A stretch of DNA of 64,000 bases from Entonaema liquescens. Its lineage: Eukaryota > Ascomycota > Sordariomycetes > Xylariales > Xylariaceae. The notes under the pieces are model-generated. The model was not told the origin of the DNA, searched no databases, and worked only from the letters and a program-made list of their open reading frames with translations. The stretch spans positions 930,001 through 994,000 of the forward strand of contig CADCSX010000008.1 of assembly GCA_902805475.1 (NCBI GenBank), written 5' to 3'. Numbering within the stretch: the stretch's first letter is position 1; each line of letters begins with the position of its first letter. Position numbers and translations under genes: made by a program. Positions 46,092 to 57,433 of the stretch are shown here, in pieces.

Positions 46092-47135
46092 CTAGAGCTC
46101 TGAATCTGCCCCGTTCGCTTCTAACGCCATAGGGCTTCCCCCTTGGCCATGTCGTCTTCGTGGTCGTAGTCTTCGCGCGGGTCGTCCATTAAGGTTCATG
46201 CTCTCATCGTCATCGCTGTCGGGGTTAGCCTCCGCATGGCGGCGTGCTTCATCTAATTCTGAAATATCTTCTGGTTTATCTCGTAACCACTGCATCCGTG
46301 GGCCTGAGCGTGCAACTTCCGAAACGCGGAAGCCGTAGATACGAGGCTCGTATATCTTGTTACTACCAAGTCCAGGCGCAATATTGCATGTATACATGCC
46401 ATTAAGCATTTCCTTATCGTCATCGCTCACGCGCGCATTAGCTAGTACATCAGCACCTCGCTTCGTAAGGTCGTATTCGGGGAAGGTGAGTAGGAAGAGT
46501 GCCCCAAACGTGCGACCGAAAAAAGCGCCATCCACAGTCTGGAAACGGCTATTAGGAGGAACATAGACGTCGAGGCAAGAGGGACAGAATAGCTTGACTG
46601 TTTCCTCGCCGGGTATATCAGATAGTCCAACCGGGAGAGTTCGAGATTGTTCGCAATGGCTTCTCGGACATACACCGAAGTGACCTAGCTCATATTTCTC
46701 AGACATTTGTTGGATACCTGCTCGCGAGCAAATAAAGCGCTGGTGGATTAGTCCGTAGAGCATCTCGGCGGAGGATTCGATAACGGATAAATCACTAGCC
46801 ATTCGGCTGTGGTTGCGTCGTTCGCCGTGTCGCGGGCGGTCTATCCCCTCAATAGATTCGTCCTCTTCATCCTCCTCATCCTCATCTTCTTCATCGTCGT
46901 CCTCGGGCTCAACATCCAGTATCATCTAAGGCAAGGGTTAGCAAAGCGAGAGCACCCACATACGGATTTTAGCTAACCTCCAAAGCTTCCTTATACATGG
47001 CGACCTGGGTCTGCAACCCCGTTAGGTTAAAGTCATCTTCGATAAATTCTTCGGACACTTCTGCGAAATATTCGTGGCCCAGGAGGGAGCAAAAGAAGAA
47101 ATCCAAGATTCCGGGGTACCAGATGACGAGGACAT
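46092..47135 (-). CDS. CKB1: Casein kinase II regulatory (beta) subunit, apparent one-base frame break
   Basis: Exons 46978-47135 and 46092-46925 flank a 52-base intron (GTTAGC...CTTAG). CK2-beta dimerises through a zinc-binding domain and holds two catalytic subunits. Seen in order: N-terminal MSSSSGTPESWISSF, LLGHEYFAEVSEEFIEDDF, an acidic stretch, LYGLIHQRFICSRAGI, the zinc cysteines CPRSHC and CPSC, VDGAFFGRTFGALFLLTFPE, RIYGFRVSE and a disordered basic tail. The start frame and the frame of LLGHEYFAEV differ by one base: the four-T run at about 47097-47100 would need a fifth T to read WISSFCSLLG. Since CK2-beta is highly conserved, a homopolymer sequencing error is more likely than a real mutation. 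Confidence 0.9.
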
Positions 47136-48006
47136 TCTGGCAAGAGTAGATGCGCCCGAACTGAATTCTTGTCTCGAATAAATTCCGCTTGTCTTGGAGT
47201 GCCGATGATCAAGGGTCGCAAGGTGTAATGGTGAAGAACCCCGCAAAACCGTGGTTACTCGTGGTTAAGGAGACAAGAGAAGAGAGAGCTATGGCACCTG
47301 CATGACGCCGATGAAGGCGAGGACAGGGCGAAAGCGAAAGGAAACAGATTAATGAAAAGAGGCGAGGGCAATAACTATGCCTAGAGATGCCTAAAGCAGG
47401 TCTCGGCAGATGGATATTGTGCTACAATGGTGAATCAATATTGTGAAATAGTTGGTGATGCATGTGTGTTGATAAGTTTTGGCGGGGATGAGAGGAGGGA
47501 GGCTATCAAAATTACGATTCAGCCCAGTCTAGCCCAGGTAAATTCCCATCCGTGGGAAGTGTACGTACCTAATCTCACCTACACCGCGCGATAAAGTGGC
47601 CTGTGCGGGGGAAGGGGACAAAAGCTGATGTGTCTAGAGTTATCATAAGTATAGCTACAATTCTCCTAGCCTTTTACCTAGTAAAACATCCCAGACTATT
47701 TGTATAGTCTTTGCTAAAATACTTACAGTAACATACACACGAGCCGCATCGGGCAAGGTCTTACTTAGACTAGCCACACTTCCCTTGAAGTCAAGCCGCA
47801 AACAAACAACAACTTCATGAACCTGCCTTAGTTCGTAGTTTGTGGTCCGTGCCAATTCCGTTTCACGATTCACATCATGCAATATCTCCAACCATATCAT
47901 CAATTCAACCTCGAATTTTTATATTGAAATTTAAACCCTTCTTCCCAATTCATTCCGATCCCTAATATCCCATTAATTACCAATCCTTTTCAGTATATTT
48001 ATATTA
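47136..48006. other. Divergent promoter region
   Basis: Shared upstream region of CKB1 and the JmjC-like gene. An 82-residue minus-strand frame at 47655-47903 has a plausible donor (GTAAGT) but no recognised family and is not called. Confidence 0.45.
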
Positions 48007-49113
48007 ATGATATCCAAACTGAGACTCAGTCCGTGGGTTGTCTTGTTTGGACGTTGCTTTCGATGTTCCGGAAGCCGATTTCATTTTCCGCCCAGGTCTT
48101 CCACGAATCGAAGTTATGGTCAACTCTTGGATAAGAACAATCCGGAGTTCTACAAAAATGCCGAGCAACACCCTCACCGTATGAAATCAGTTGTAGGCGA
48201 CGTCGATTTAAATTTGTTTCGTAAAGACGCATGGGTCCCTGAAACTCCGTTGCTTCTTCGAAGTTTTCATAGTTTACCAGCCATGCAAAAATGGTTTCAG
48301 TATGGCGTTGAAGGCTCTAACGCCAGCTTCACTCAATACTTACGGCCATATGATGATCTTATCTTACCATATGAGTTCACCATTTCCCACACTTCTCCTG
48401 AAAAGGAGGGCTCAGAGAACGATGTCTTGGCATGTTTTCGTGCATGGTTGGACGAGTCTAGCGAGCCTGAGAAGGTGTATCTGACAACAATTATTGAGGC
48501 CATAATTAAATCGTCAAGTGATGAAGGCCCCTTTGGAATTTCATCAAACTTCCAACAATTTAATGCGCCCTTGAGCTTGATTATGAGCGCATCTCAATTC
48601 AATGAGACTCAAAGTGAACCCTCTAAGCGCATCACAAACCTCTATATTACTCAGTCCGATCTCAACGACCTACCCCTCCCCCTTTACCGAGACTTGCCTG
48701 TGCCTGGCGTTGTCAAATACGCTGACAAGGGAGATATATATAATTCAAGTATCTGGCTTGGACTGCAACCCACATATACCCCTTTACATAGAGATCCAAA
48801 CCCGAATTTGTTCTGCCAGCTGGTAAGCTCAAAGAGGATACGTCTTATGCCACCAGGTCAAGGCGACGAAATTTATGCTCGTGTCCGCAGAGAGCTTGGG
48901 TCTTTCGGCAACTCACGATTCAGAGGTGCGGAGATGATGGAGGGTCGCGAACGCGAGTTACTTCACCAGGCTGTTTGGAATGAAAAGACTATAGACGAAG
49001 TCTCGTTAAACCCCGGTGATGGCCTATTCATTCCTAAGGGGTGGTGGCACAGCGTTGCTAGTAGCGGCAATGATGGCGAGTTAAATGCTTCAGTCAATTG
49101 GTGGTACAGGTAG
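48007..49113 (+). CDS. JmjC/cupin-8 type 2OG-Fe(II) oxygenase
   Basis: A single-exon gene of 368 residues. The C-terminal half forms the cupin: SIWLGLQPTYTPLHRDPNPN supplies the iron ligands H261 and D263, RIRLMPPG follows, and PGDGLFIPKGWWHSV supplies H348. This matches FIH-like and cupin-8 JmjC proteins, which hydroxylate protein side chains or tRNA. The N-terminal half (residues 40-200) is specific to fungi and contains WFQYGVEGSNASFTQYL. The first 37 residues are basic and Ser/Arg-rich with no acids, so mitochondrial import is possible. The target of the enzyme is unknown. It lacks histone-reader domains, so histone demethylation should not be assumed. Confidence 0.88.
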   Translation: MISKLRLSPWVVLFGRCFRCSGSRFHFPPRSSTNRSYGQLLDKNNPEFYKNAEQHPHRMKSVVGDVDLNLFRKDAWVPETPLLLRSFHSLPAMQKWFQYGVEGSNASFTQYLRPYDDLILPYEFTISHTSPEKEGSENDVLACFRAWLDESSEPEKVYLTTIIEAIIKSSSDEGPFGISSNFQQFNAPLSLIMSASQFNETQSEPSKRITNLYITQSDLNDLPLPLYRDLPVPGVVKYADKGDIYNSSIWLGLQPTYTPLHRDPNPNLFCQLVSSKRIRLMPPGQGDEIYARVRRELGSFGNSRFRGAEMMEGRERELLHQAVWNEKTIDEVSLNPGDGLFIPKGWWHSVASSGNDGELNASVNWWYR

Positions 49114-49876
49114 CAGCCATATTTTCATGCCCTCTGGAAAGTGTAGACACGAAAATTATATCACGAATCAACCAGTTCCCATGTCATCCCCTACGATATG
49201 ACTACTACTAAAGTGAAGACGCGATATCTTCATATACGATATGTTCTGACCAGTCCACTGGTAGAGCATTTTTGAAAGTCCATCCCGCCAAAATAAGTAT
49301 TTCTAAGGCAAGTTCTTACGTACCCCCTATTTTACAGCTAACAGATATCGAAAGTGTCGAGTTTTAATAAGACCCAGGATATAACATATCGAGCAAGGGC
49401 TTATCACAATTATGACATAGACGCCCCTGTGATTCGCATATAACGTAGTTTTTATATTCTGGTATCTGCTTTGGCTGAAAATGTAGGCGTAACTCGAATA
49501 CAGGTTAGGTATTGATCCTCGCTTCATGTTCTAGTATTCCGGTGTACACCTTACAAAACCCCGGCGATATACGAATCAAAAAGAAAAAGCATCTATTTTG
49601 TTATTGACTTGTCATATAAGAGAATGTGTAATTGACGTAACTTGACAAGCCCCTGCTCTTATTTGTGTAAACGATGCTATCAAGATGAGGTCATCATCTG
49701 TCACCGCTCAGCACATACAATACAACGTCCAGTGCAAATCCGGTTGACGACGAAGCCGTGCGCTCATCCAAGCAGCAATTATGAATTGATAAAGGGGTCG
49801 CGCCCACTCATCAGGACTCTCCATCAAGCACCCTTTATCATCATCTCATAGATATCTCGATAGCACATCAAACAAT
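49114..49876. other. Intergenic; promoter of con-6
   Basis: AT-rich; no gene seen. The last 200 bases before con-6 are GC-richer and probably hold its promoter and leader. Confidence 0.45.
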
Positions 49877-50375
49877 ATGACCGGCCAAGATAACTACAGC
49901 GACATCCAGCAGGAAGTTCCCGCGGGCGCAGACACCGAGCCGGATCCCGAGAACGTATTACGAGGCCACAAGGCCACTATTAGCAACCCACGTACGTCCA
50001 CACGGTCGCGATGCCTTGGTTTTTAGGAGTTGGCGGCCAGGCATCTGTTCATCTTATTATTGTGCTAACAACCAAATTAGATACTTCGAAGGCAGCAAAG
50101 GAGCATTCTCGACAAGTCCTAGCGAGCGAAACCAGTGAGCCTGTTGACCAGTCAAACAACGTTCGTGGGGCTCGCGCAGACGTGGGTGGGGAAAAGGACC
50201 CAGGCAATGTGTAAGTTATATTCGTTCTAGAGACGACCTCTCATTGTCTACGTGTAAGTCTTCAGACTAATACGTTTTTGCTTCAAGTGCACGCGGACTG
50301 AAGGCTAGCATTAACAACCAGAATGTTTCTGATGAAGCTAGAGAGAAAGCGAAGGAGAAGTTGAGGACTTTGTAG
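49877..50375 (+). CDS. con-6: Conidiation-specific protein 6 (Con-6 repeat protein)
   Basis: Three exons, 49877-49991, 50081-50210 and 50288-50375, give 110 residues. The protein is small, hydrophilic and lacks cysteine. It holds two Con-6 repeats: NVLRGHKATISNPHTS..AKEHSRQVL (across intron 1) and NVARGLKASINNQNVS..AREKAKEKL (across intron 2). Each has the G-K-A-x-I-x-N core of the family. In Neurospora con-6 is expressed during conidiation and its product accumulates in spores, with a proposed role in stress or desiccation tolerance and germination. The gene is intact. It is followed tail to tail by another small disordered protein gene at 51004-51390. Confidence 0.92.
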
Positions 50376-51003
50376 AACTAGGATAGTACACAGGGACTTA
50401 AGAGTTGGATAACGTTGTCACGTAGCTTGGGGTTATTGGTATAACGATGATAGGTTTATGTTGACATGTATCTCAGTTCCGCTCTTTTCAGGCATTGAAC
50501 TTGTAATACTTCAAATAAATATCGATTTCATGATAACTATTAATGCTGCCTCTGTATACCCGACGAAGCAACCCCTCAAAGGTGCTGCGCATTGATTGAG
50601 AAATGGGGCAGCGACTAAGAACTTTTCTGAGACACTTCTAGATGGGGTATGCTTCTCACATATTTCAATTTATTTTCCAAATGTCAAAAAGGTTCGTAAA
50701 TCTTCCTTATCCCTTTTCTAATAACCAGCAAGGGCCGAAATAGCTTCTTATTCGCTCCTAAAGTCTGGTATGCCGTCTTTAGTCATGCCTAATTCTCTAA
50801 TCAATTCCTATCGTCCTCTTAGGAGTGCTTTAAGTTTACGGAGACATTACTAATAGTGGAAAGTGTTAACAAGTTAGTCTCTTTGGTATTGTAGCTACAA
50901 GGCGCGACTCTAGTATATTAACAGACTGACAGGCTAAACTTCCAGAATACCAAAGAAACTCCGAATCAAATTATAATGATCTATCATGACATATTCTTCA
51001 AAT
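50376..51003. other. Convergent spacer, AT-rich
   Basis: Joint 3' region of con-6 and the next minus-strand gene; no gene seen. Confidence 0.5.
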
Positions 51004-51390
51004 CTACGCTTCTTCCGTAAGTCCCAGAAACCCGTCACTAGGCTCAGCATAAGAACCTCTCGGTTTCTCCTTCCGAGTTCTATCCTTCAATACATTTTTC
51101 TTGTCGATAGCTTCAGCCTCATCACGCGCTGTTATGACACATTCGTCAGCAACACCGAACGGTAGTGAGTCTATGGGAGGAGTCTGCTTACCTAGCTGCT
51201 TATTGGAGTCGGCATCCGCAGAGTTGATAGGATCTTCGACGTTCTGGCCGTCCTTTAGGACTGGGATGGTACCATTGTCTTTCTGCCCCTCGGTAGCGTA
51301 TGATGAGTCGTAGACTTGGCCTTCTGGGGCTTCACGAGGCAGCTCGCCGGATTTTTTGTCGTCTGCTTGGTGAAATGCGTTATTAGACAT
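51004..51390 (-). CDS. Small disordered conserved fungal protein
   Basis: A single-exon gene of 128 residues, highly charged and predicted to be disordered from composition (many Asp, Glu, Lys, Ser, Gln). The C-terminal segment DKKNVLKDRTRKEKPRGSYAEPSDGFLGL resembles the conserved end of a widespread hypothetical protein of filamentous ascomycetes with an RTR...GSY.EP.D..L pattern (recalled, not searched). It has no domain, signal peptide, membrane helix or catalytic motif. Its hydrophilin-like composition and its place beside con-6 would fit a spore or stress protein, which is inference. Upstream lies a 5' leader with TTGAGTTGAGTT repeats (about 51424-51438). Confidence 0.78.
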   Translation of the reverse strand: MSNNAFHQADDKKSGELPREAPEGQVYDSSYATEGQKDNGTIPVLKDGQNVEDPINSADADSNKQLGKQTPPIDSLPFGVADECVITARDEAEAIDKKNVLKDRTRKEKPRGSYAEPSDGFLGLTEEA

Positions 51391-53054
51391 GATTTGTTAT
51401 TTGGACTTGATATTTGGTTTACACTGAGTTGAGTTGAGTTCAGAAAATGAGGTCTCGATATACGAATGTGAATGGATGATTTGATTATGGCCTGACCTAT
51501 AAGTGACATGCGCCTTTTTATCGAGGCAATTATTTGTCCTTAATCATTTGTCATAGACGTTGTTGATTCTGAGACACGATCGAAGGGATTTTACATGCTG
51601 TCACTAAAGTGGTTGATGATATAATCATGACCGCGACATGACTGTATCTATCCCTTCGCACAGTCTTTTCGTTACGCTGAAAAATACTTGCCACAGCTAG
51701 CTCTCAACATCGTTCCTAGATTTTCTCGCGCAAAAAGCAATTCTTTAAAACGCCAATTTAAACATATCGATCTTGGGCCAGAATCCAGCATGTAAACGAA
51801 GAACGGATTCTTTGAGGATTGCCATGTCATATCATCATATGCTCATCATCGCGACGCCATATAGATAATGTAAAGTGTCCTCTTGCTCACTTCGCTACGA
51901 TGTTTAAGCGTGCTCACTCTTCCTCATGTGTTTTGCTACCAGACAATATAATAAACATGTATTTCGGAGACTATATCCTGATATACATAAGTAGCATTAT
52001 CAGATACCTGTATATTCAAATGCTTGATAGGAAGAGCTTCATTAAATAAATAGCCTTAATGCTCTATAGTTATTCATCAGCCCCTTATTTGAAAGTGTAA
52101 TAGAAACAAGCCTTGAGCGGAGCTATCACGCGGAGGCGCAGGGAGTGCTAATCGTACTGCATGCCGTCAGATCTAGATATCTGCTTTCCGGACTATGGGA
52201 CTTGAACGAACCGTGTGTTGGTCCCGCACAGTTGTTCGTCGATGTTACCCATCTTGCCTATCTCTGATTGAGATGGGGATTCGAGTTAACATGGTTGATC
52301 ACTTTGCTTATTAGTGGGGTACTTATTCGCGCGTAGGCTATTATGTTGTTCCTGAGTTTTATATGAAATTTCCTACTGTGTACCTACTTTTCTCATCATC
52401 AGCTGCTCCATCTAGATCTTCGAGTATTGTCTATCTGGAATGTAGAAGCGGAAAGATCGCCGTTCTCCAACCTCACGATGTTAATGGTCGGTGCCCTTGA
52501 ATGTGGTAACGTGATACGTTTCCAGCAAATCGGTTCTAACTGCCTTGTAAGATATAGCTCATCAATAATATATAAGTACCGAGAGTAGGTATGGATTTCA
52601 CTTAACATAGGGCTCTTAAGAACCTAGTATAACAGGGGTAAATAGGGACATTGGCAGCGGGGAGACATTTCCGGGCCAGGGACCATTAATTCTTAAACGT
52701 CGTGATTGGACCATGGTAACTACAAGGTCTAGCACCGGGGCTTACTCCGGGTCCCGAAACATTAGCACCTTCTATTACTGCACAAGTTTGCATATTGCCC
52801 TTTGGTTTCTTCCCGAAGTTGCAAATTTGAGAGAATGATGGTTGGTTTTCTATCCACTTTATCATAGCACCCACAACTGAAATTTTGCTTTACTAATGAG
52901 AGCACAGAATCTTTGAATGCGAAGAGTTTTTCTTCATTAGATGTTATATTTTATTCCTAATTGTAATGTGTCATTAAGGGGGTATATTGAGCCAGTCATT
53001 AATTGTACCAGCGTAAACATCCAAATCGAGTTGTAGTTCCCGAATACGCTAAAA
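51391..53054. other. Intergenic, AT-rich, no gene seen
   Basis: Only short frames without family pattern (51819-52049 plus, 52399-52608 and 52686-52874 minus). Confidence 0.45.
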
Positions 53055-54056
53055 TCAAACACTCTCAACGACTTCCCGAGTCTCAACCTGAACCGTCACC
53101 GCTGAGTTAATATCTGCGATATCCTTCCAGGGGTTTTCTTTATCCTGGATCCAAGTCATCTGAATCTCCCCACAGCATACGATAAACAATTTCGGTTTGC
53201 CATTGACGTAGTTCAGCTCGACAGCTGTTGGAGAGGCTAAATTCCGTAAGACAACACTTGTCGAAGTCTTGCCTGTCGAGGGCTCGATGTTAACTTTCCA
53301 AATAAACCCATCCCTATAACTGCAGGTGTAGGCCGCTGTCTGATCTTGCGCAAGGGCCAGTCCGTCACAGTCAGTGATCTCGTCGGTAAGAATCTGCACA
53401 GGTCCTTTTATGCGGATTGCTACTGACGGGTCGTCTTTGACTCGTTCAATTGGAATGCGACATAATGTGCCGGCACTGGTATTCGTAAACCATATATATT
53501 CGTCTGTGACACATATCCGGTTAAGACCAAAGAAGTTCAAGTCTCCATTTGCTATCTTCATAGTGTCGTCGGCCAGAAGTACTGATGATTTGCCCGTCTG
53601 CGTATCGACGTGTAATATGCTGTGCTTAGTCGAGTCTGGTATTATCACCACGCGATCCGAGATGGCGATTACGGCCGCACAGAGACCCGCATTTGGGACG
53701 TCGGTTATCTTCGTGACTTTGGGTGGGCTACTGTCGTCTGGACTGAGAACTACGCGCCATATGATAAAATCGTTGAATTCGACATTAGCTAGATCGCAGA
53801 CGGTTGATAAGACGAAGTATTCGTCTGTGGTGCCCGGTATTGGCTCTGCGTCAACAAGGCCGTTCGCATGTTCTTTGAATGTATATATTAACTCGGGTGT
53901 CGAATTTGAGTCTTCGGGATTAAATGTGTACATCTCAGGTTCGTCTAGTCGACAGGCTAGAATCTTGCCGTTGGGCCGAAACGCAAAAGCTTCAAACCAC
54001 GAATCAGATGGTAGCTGTGTCACTAGGACAACGTCCTGAGATCTTTCCTCGCCCAT
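53055..54056 (-). CDS. SMP-30/gluconolactonase-like six-bladed propeller protein
   Basis: A single-exon gene of 333 residues. The sequence shows the repeated blade pattern of fungal SMP-30-like proteins: SWFEAFAFRPNGKILACRLD, IYTFKEHANGLVDAEP, DEYFVLSTVCDLA, DVPNAGLCAAVIAISDRVVI, LNFFGLNRICVTDEYIWFTN, ITDCDGLALAQDQTAAYTCS and NLASPTAVELNY. It has no clear signal peptide. Typical SMP-30 enzymes are metal-dependent lactonases, but many fungal members of this subfamily act in specialised metabolism, including hetero-Diels-Alderases of tropolonic sesquiterpene pathways. There is no terpene or polyketide synthase next to it, so neither role can be chosen. The gene appears intact. Confidence 0.85.
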   Translation of the reverse strand: MGEERSQDVVLVTQLPSDSWFEAFAFRPNGKILACRLDEPEMYTFNPEDSNSTPELIYTFKEHANGLVDAEPIPGTTDEYFVLSTVCDLANVEFNDFIIWRVVLSPDDSSPPKVTKITDVPNAGLCAAVIAISDRVVIIPDSTKHSILHVDTQTGKSSVLLADDTMKIANGDLNFFGLNRICVTDEYIWFTNTSAGTLCRIPIERVKDDPSVAIRIKGPVQILTDEITDCDGLALAQDQTAAYTCSYRDGFIWKVNIEPSTGKTSTSVVLRNLASPTAVELNYVNGKPKLFIVCCGEIQMTWIQDKENPWKDIADINSAVTVQVETREVVESV

Positions 54057-56199
54057 GGCTTAATATAGTGACTAAAAGTTCGATACGCGGGTGTAAAATA
54101 TGTAGTAGCTTGAAGTTGGTGAAGTCAAAATGGAGAACTCAGACGACGTTGCGACCTGACCGAGTATGAAATACTTAAAACCTTATAGTGGTCTTTACGA
54201 TAATAATGACTTTGGGCCCCTATCCCTGAGCTATACCGAGAATCTCTAAGCGGGCATTGCCCGCATGAACAATTCATGTGCAAATGCGGCACACGTAAAG
54301 TGGAGAGTGGAGATGTTGAAAAAGATCGGGAAATTATCTCGTCGTTGCTTGTGCTAATTGTAAGCTACAGGGAATCTTCCCGCTTCTAGTTTGGATACTA
54401 GGAGAATATGCTTAGTGTCTTAAGGCATTTAGAGATTACAGCTGGGGTATTAAACATTTCTTAGACTAGGTCGTCGATGATATTTCCGTGATGATTCTCT
54501 ATATGCTTCAGACATAGGATTCGCGTTGCGCGGTTGTTGGCATATACTAAGTTATTACCACGTACATAGGCGCCCTAATGTGATCGACTAGATTACCATA
54601 GTAGTTGCCATTGCCGTGGTAAGCGAACCGTAATCGGTTAGGACTTATTTACGCGAGTGCCCAACCCGTTCCCGGGTCCCCAATACGTAGTCGCCCCGAC
54701 CACGGACGTGGGATTACGATCAATCACTTCCCACCAATACAGAAGCACTGGGTGGTCCAAATATCGATCCGAGCGAGTTTCGGAACGTCCCATCAGTGAT
54801 ATGGACCGACTCCGTTCCCATGTAAGTAATTAAGCTATGTAGAACCACTCACTTTAGTTCTGTTAGTTACAGACATTACTGTCGAATTCTTGTTAACCAC
54901 GGGCACGGGTATCTAGGTTGTTAGTTTAGTCTGGCCCATAATCCGTAGGGCTTCCCTTGCTGTCTTGATCGACGCCAGCTAAGCAGGCTTGTCCACTAGG
55001 TTAACCGGTTCTTGTCAACAAAACACTAACAATATCATCTACTAACGGGTTTAGTCTACGATGGCACCCATTGCGTCCACGAATCTTTAGCCCCATTTGT
55101 TTGTGGATTAGCACACGAAGCTAGCCAAGAGCCTAACCCTAAGAGATAATTAAAAGGGTAGGACAGCAACCGAGCCGAATTCTCTCAGTCTCGTTCCGGG
55201 TCCACTGGCGGATGCCCGAGCGTCCCATCCCCGGTAATATGAACCAATCCCCTATTCCCTTTGGAGAGCCCCAGACCATATCTGTACATATATCGATATA
55301 CTCTTTGGGTTGCGATTTTAGAGTAGAGCCGAAATTGAGCCCCTGGGTCCTTAGATTTAGTTGATGTTGGTGATTAGTTGCCATAGTTATCTGGCTTTGT
55401 TTGGGAGATCGCCATTGCAAATTACTGCGTAAGGATGCCCATTTACTCCATGTAAGCACTTAACTAGATGCTTGTTAGCTGTCCCGTTGCAGCGCCTCGG
55501 CAGCTCCCGTGTTTTATTGCCGACCTTTGCCCTGTAGATATTTTGCTATGCTATGTATGTACCTCGTTGTGATAAGCCCTGCGGTTACGAACTGACGGAT
55601 TCCCAGACCAGCGGCTTAAATTCCGGTTGGATATCACAGAAGAATGTCAAGTTCCAATTCCAATACCCACCTATAACACGACTTAAAGCCCTACCCATGA
55701 CCACTAATTATTCTTTTATCGGAAAAGGCGACCTTTCTCTAAAGTTGCGGCCCGGTGGTCTTAATCATTGGTGTCTCGGGTCTCGATCTTGAACACCTAT
55801 TAACTAAGCCCTTTTGCCGATAGTTACTATTTCTTCTGCCCTGCTTGTAGTAGAGTCAGCATGTCTATGCCCAGCCCTAAAAGATTCAAAAAGAGGTAGC
55901 GACCTATTGGATTCGTGTGGCAAAGATCATAACATTACTATGATTTTGTCCACGTCTAACAATATATTTCCAAGGGTCACGCAACTAGACATCATTGGTC
56001 AGCTTCAAGAGTATACTGATGTAGGAAGGTATTTATGTACCACATTGCTATTCTACTATGGCTACGAAAGAGGAATATCTAGTAATTTATATTTAAATCC
56101 CGGGGCAGCACTCGACATAGTTGTTATTTATTTAGTCTTTGGTTGATAATACGTACCTAATATACACAAACTATTTGATAAGTAAGCAGCTATACAGTC
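54057..56199. other. 2.1-kb gene-poor region
   Basis: AT-rich with GC-richer patches at about 54660-54830 and 55180-55330 containing CCCGGGTCC- and CCCATC-like fragments, possibly eroded repeat copies. Frames at 55139-55459 (minus), 55553-55792 and 55814-56146 (plus) have no recognised family. Confidence 0.4.
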
Positions 56200-57433
56200 T
56201 TATACAGGTGAAATGCTGAGGCCAACTCCAGAGCCAACCGCGCATTTAAATCCAGGTGCAATGGGCTGAGGAGAGGTCAGCTTACCACCAGTGCACGTGG
56301 CGAAATGCAAACCATCGTCAAGGCAAGTAAGATGACCTTCAATGCATGTTCCTGGATTAGACGTTGGAACCGTTGCAGTCGCGCTAGTCAACGTCGGTTC
56401 CGTAAACAATGATGAAGATATGGATGGCGTTGAAATTGTCAAGGTAGGGGAAGATAACATGATCGATGTTTCGGATTCCGGTGTAAGGGTTGAACTAGGT
56501 TGGGGCGTGCTCGCACCAGAGGTCCCTGGAATATTATCCTCCCCTTGTTTTGCTCGAGGGTTTCCATCGCACTGCTGTCTAAACAAATTCCCCGCGCCTT
56601 CTGGATGGTCCACCGAAGACCCAGGATTTGGGAATGCAATTGCTATTTGTTGCCGCAAGGCTTCTCCAGTCGTGCACCCTCCAGACACTTCTCCCATGTT
56701 GGCCATGAAAAGCTCGGGAAAGGTCGCTCTCTTGGCAAGTGACGCCCGACGGGCCAAGCTGTGCACACGTTTCGTCTTGGCTGGAGTCACGGTAATAGGG
56801 GCACAATTCATATAATACTCTGGCTGTCCTCCAATCCGAGCGAGCCACTAATTTGAAGTTAGCATTTTGATTCATAGATAGATGCCAGATGTTCCTTAGG
56901 CGGTTGGAAAGTGGAGCGTGGTTTGTCCTCGAGTGTAGAAAAAGGGGCTAAAGGGGTACTTACAGTCCATGCAAAAATATAGTCACCTGGTTCAATACCT
57001 TCTGGTATCTTGAAGGAGTATTGGTCGCGGTTTGGGCGGCCGTCTAGATTCCCTTTTGGTCGCGTGCAGGACACCCGCCTTCAATTGAATGAATGACTTT
57101 CCATTCTGCAGTCTTCAGGGGCTAGCTTTCCCACGCGCCGTTATTGACTGGTCCGGACAAACTAAACTGACAGGAACCACCGCCATGGATTGCCTGTCCT
57201 GAGAATGAGGCGCTTTGGTCCTCTCCGATGGCCATGGCCGTCGGAGGTCCCTCTGGTTCCAGCTTGCCGCCGGTTGGTATCTTACAAGGGAAGTCTTCGC
57301 CGGACGATGATATGGGATTGGTCGGACCATATTGAACAAAGCGGAATGGCTTCGGATTCTCCAGCACAACGTGTGCCTGAAGAAGTGGTAGGAAGGCCGA
57401 GAAGGCCGCTAGATCAAATAGCGTACGATGCAT
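56200..57433 (-). pseudogene. Secreted LPMO-like protein with a premature stop and a frame break
   Basis: The signal peptide MHRTLFDLAAFSAFLPLLQA is followed directly by histidine, so the mature protein would begin with His, the first ligand of an LPMO copper brace. A second histidine is in SGQAIHGGGSCQ. The core continues WKVIHSIEGGCPA, DQYSFKIPEGIEPGDYIFAW and, after a 117-base intron (56848-56964... GTAAGT to AAATTAG), GGQPEYYMNCAPITV. A Ser/Thr/Pro linker and a small Cys-rich C-terminal domain with APGFKC follow. An in-frame TAG (57122-57124) sits between AWES and PLKTAEWK, and a one-base slip near 57055-57085 separates CPARD from KGNLDG. It resembles AA9/AA11-like proteins; the exact class is unsure. 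Decay or assembly error are both possible. Confidence 0.75.

Noticed and set aside
47655..47903. 82-residue minus-strand frame between CKB1 and the JmjC-like gene
   Set aside because: Has a GTAAGT donor, but the only evident acceptor leads to a stop after two codons; family unknown.
53374..54039. 221-residue plus-strand frame
   Set aside because: Exact antisense of the propeller gene, whose frame shows clear family repeats.
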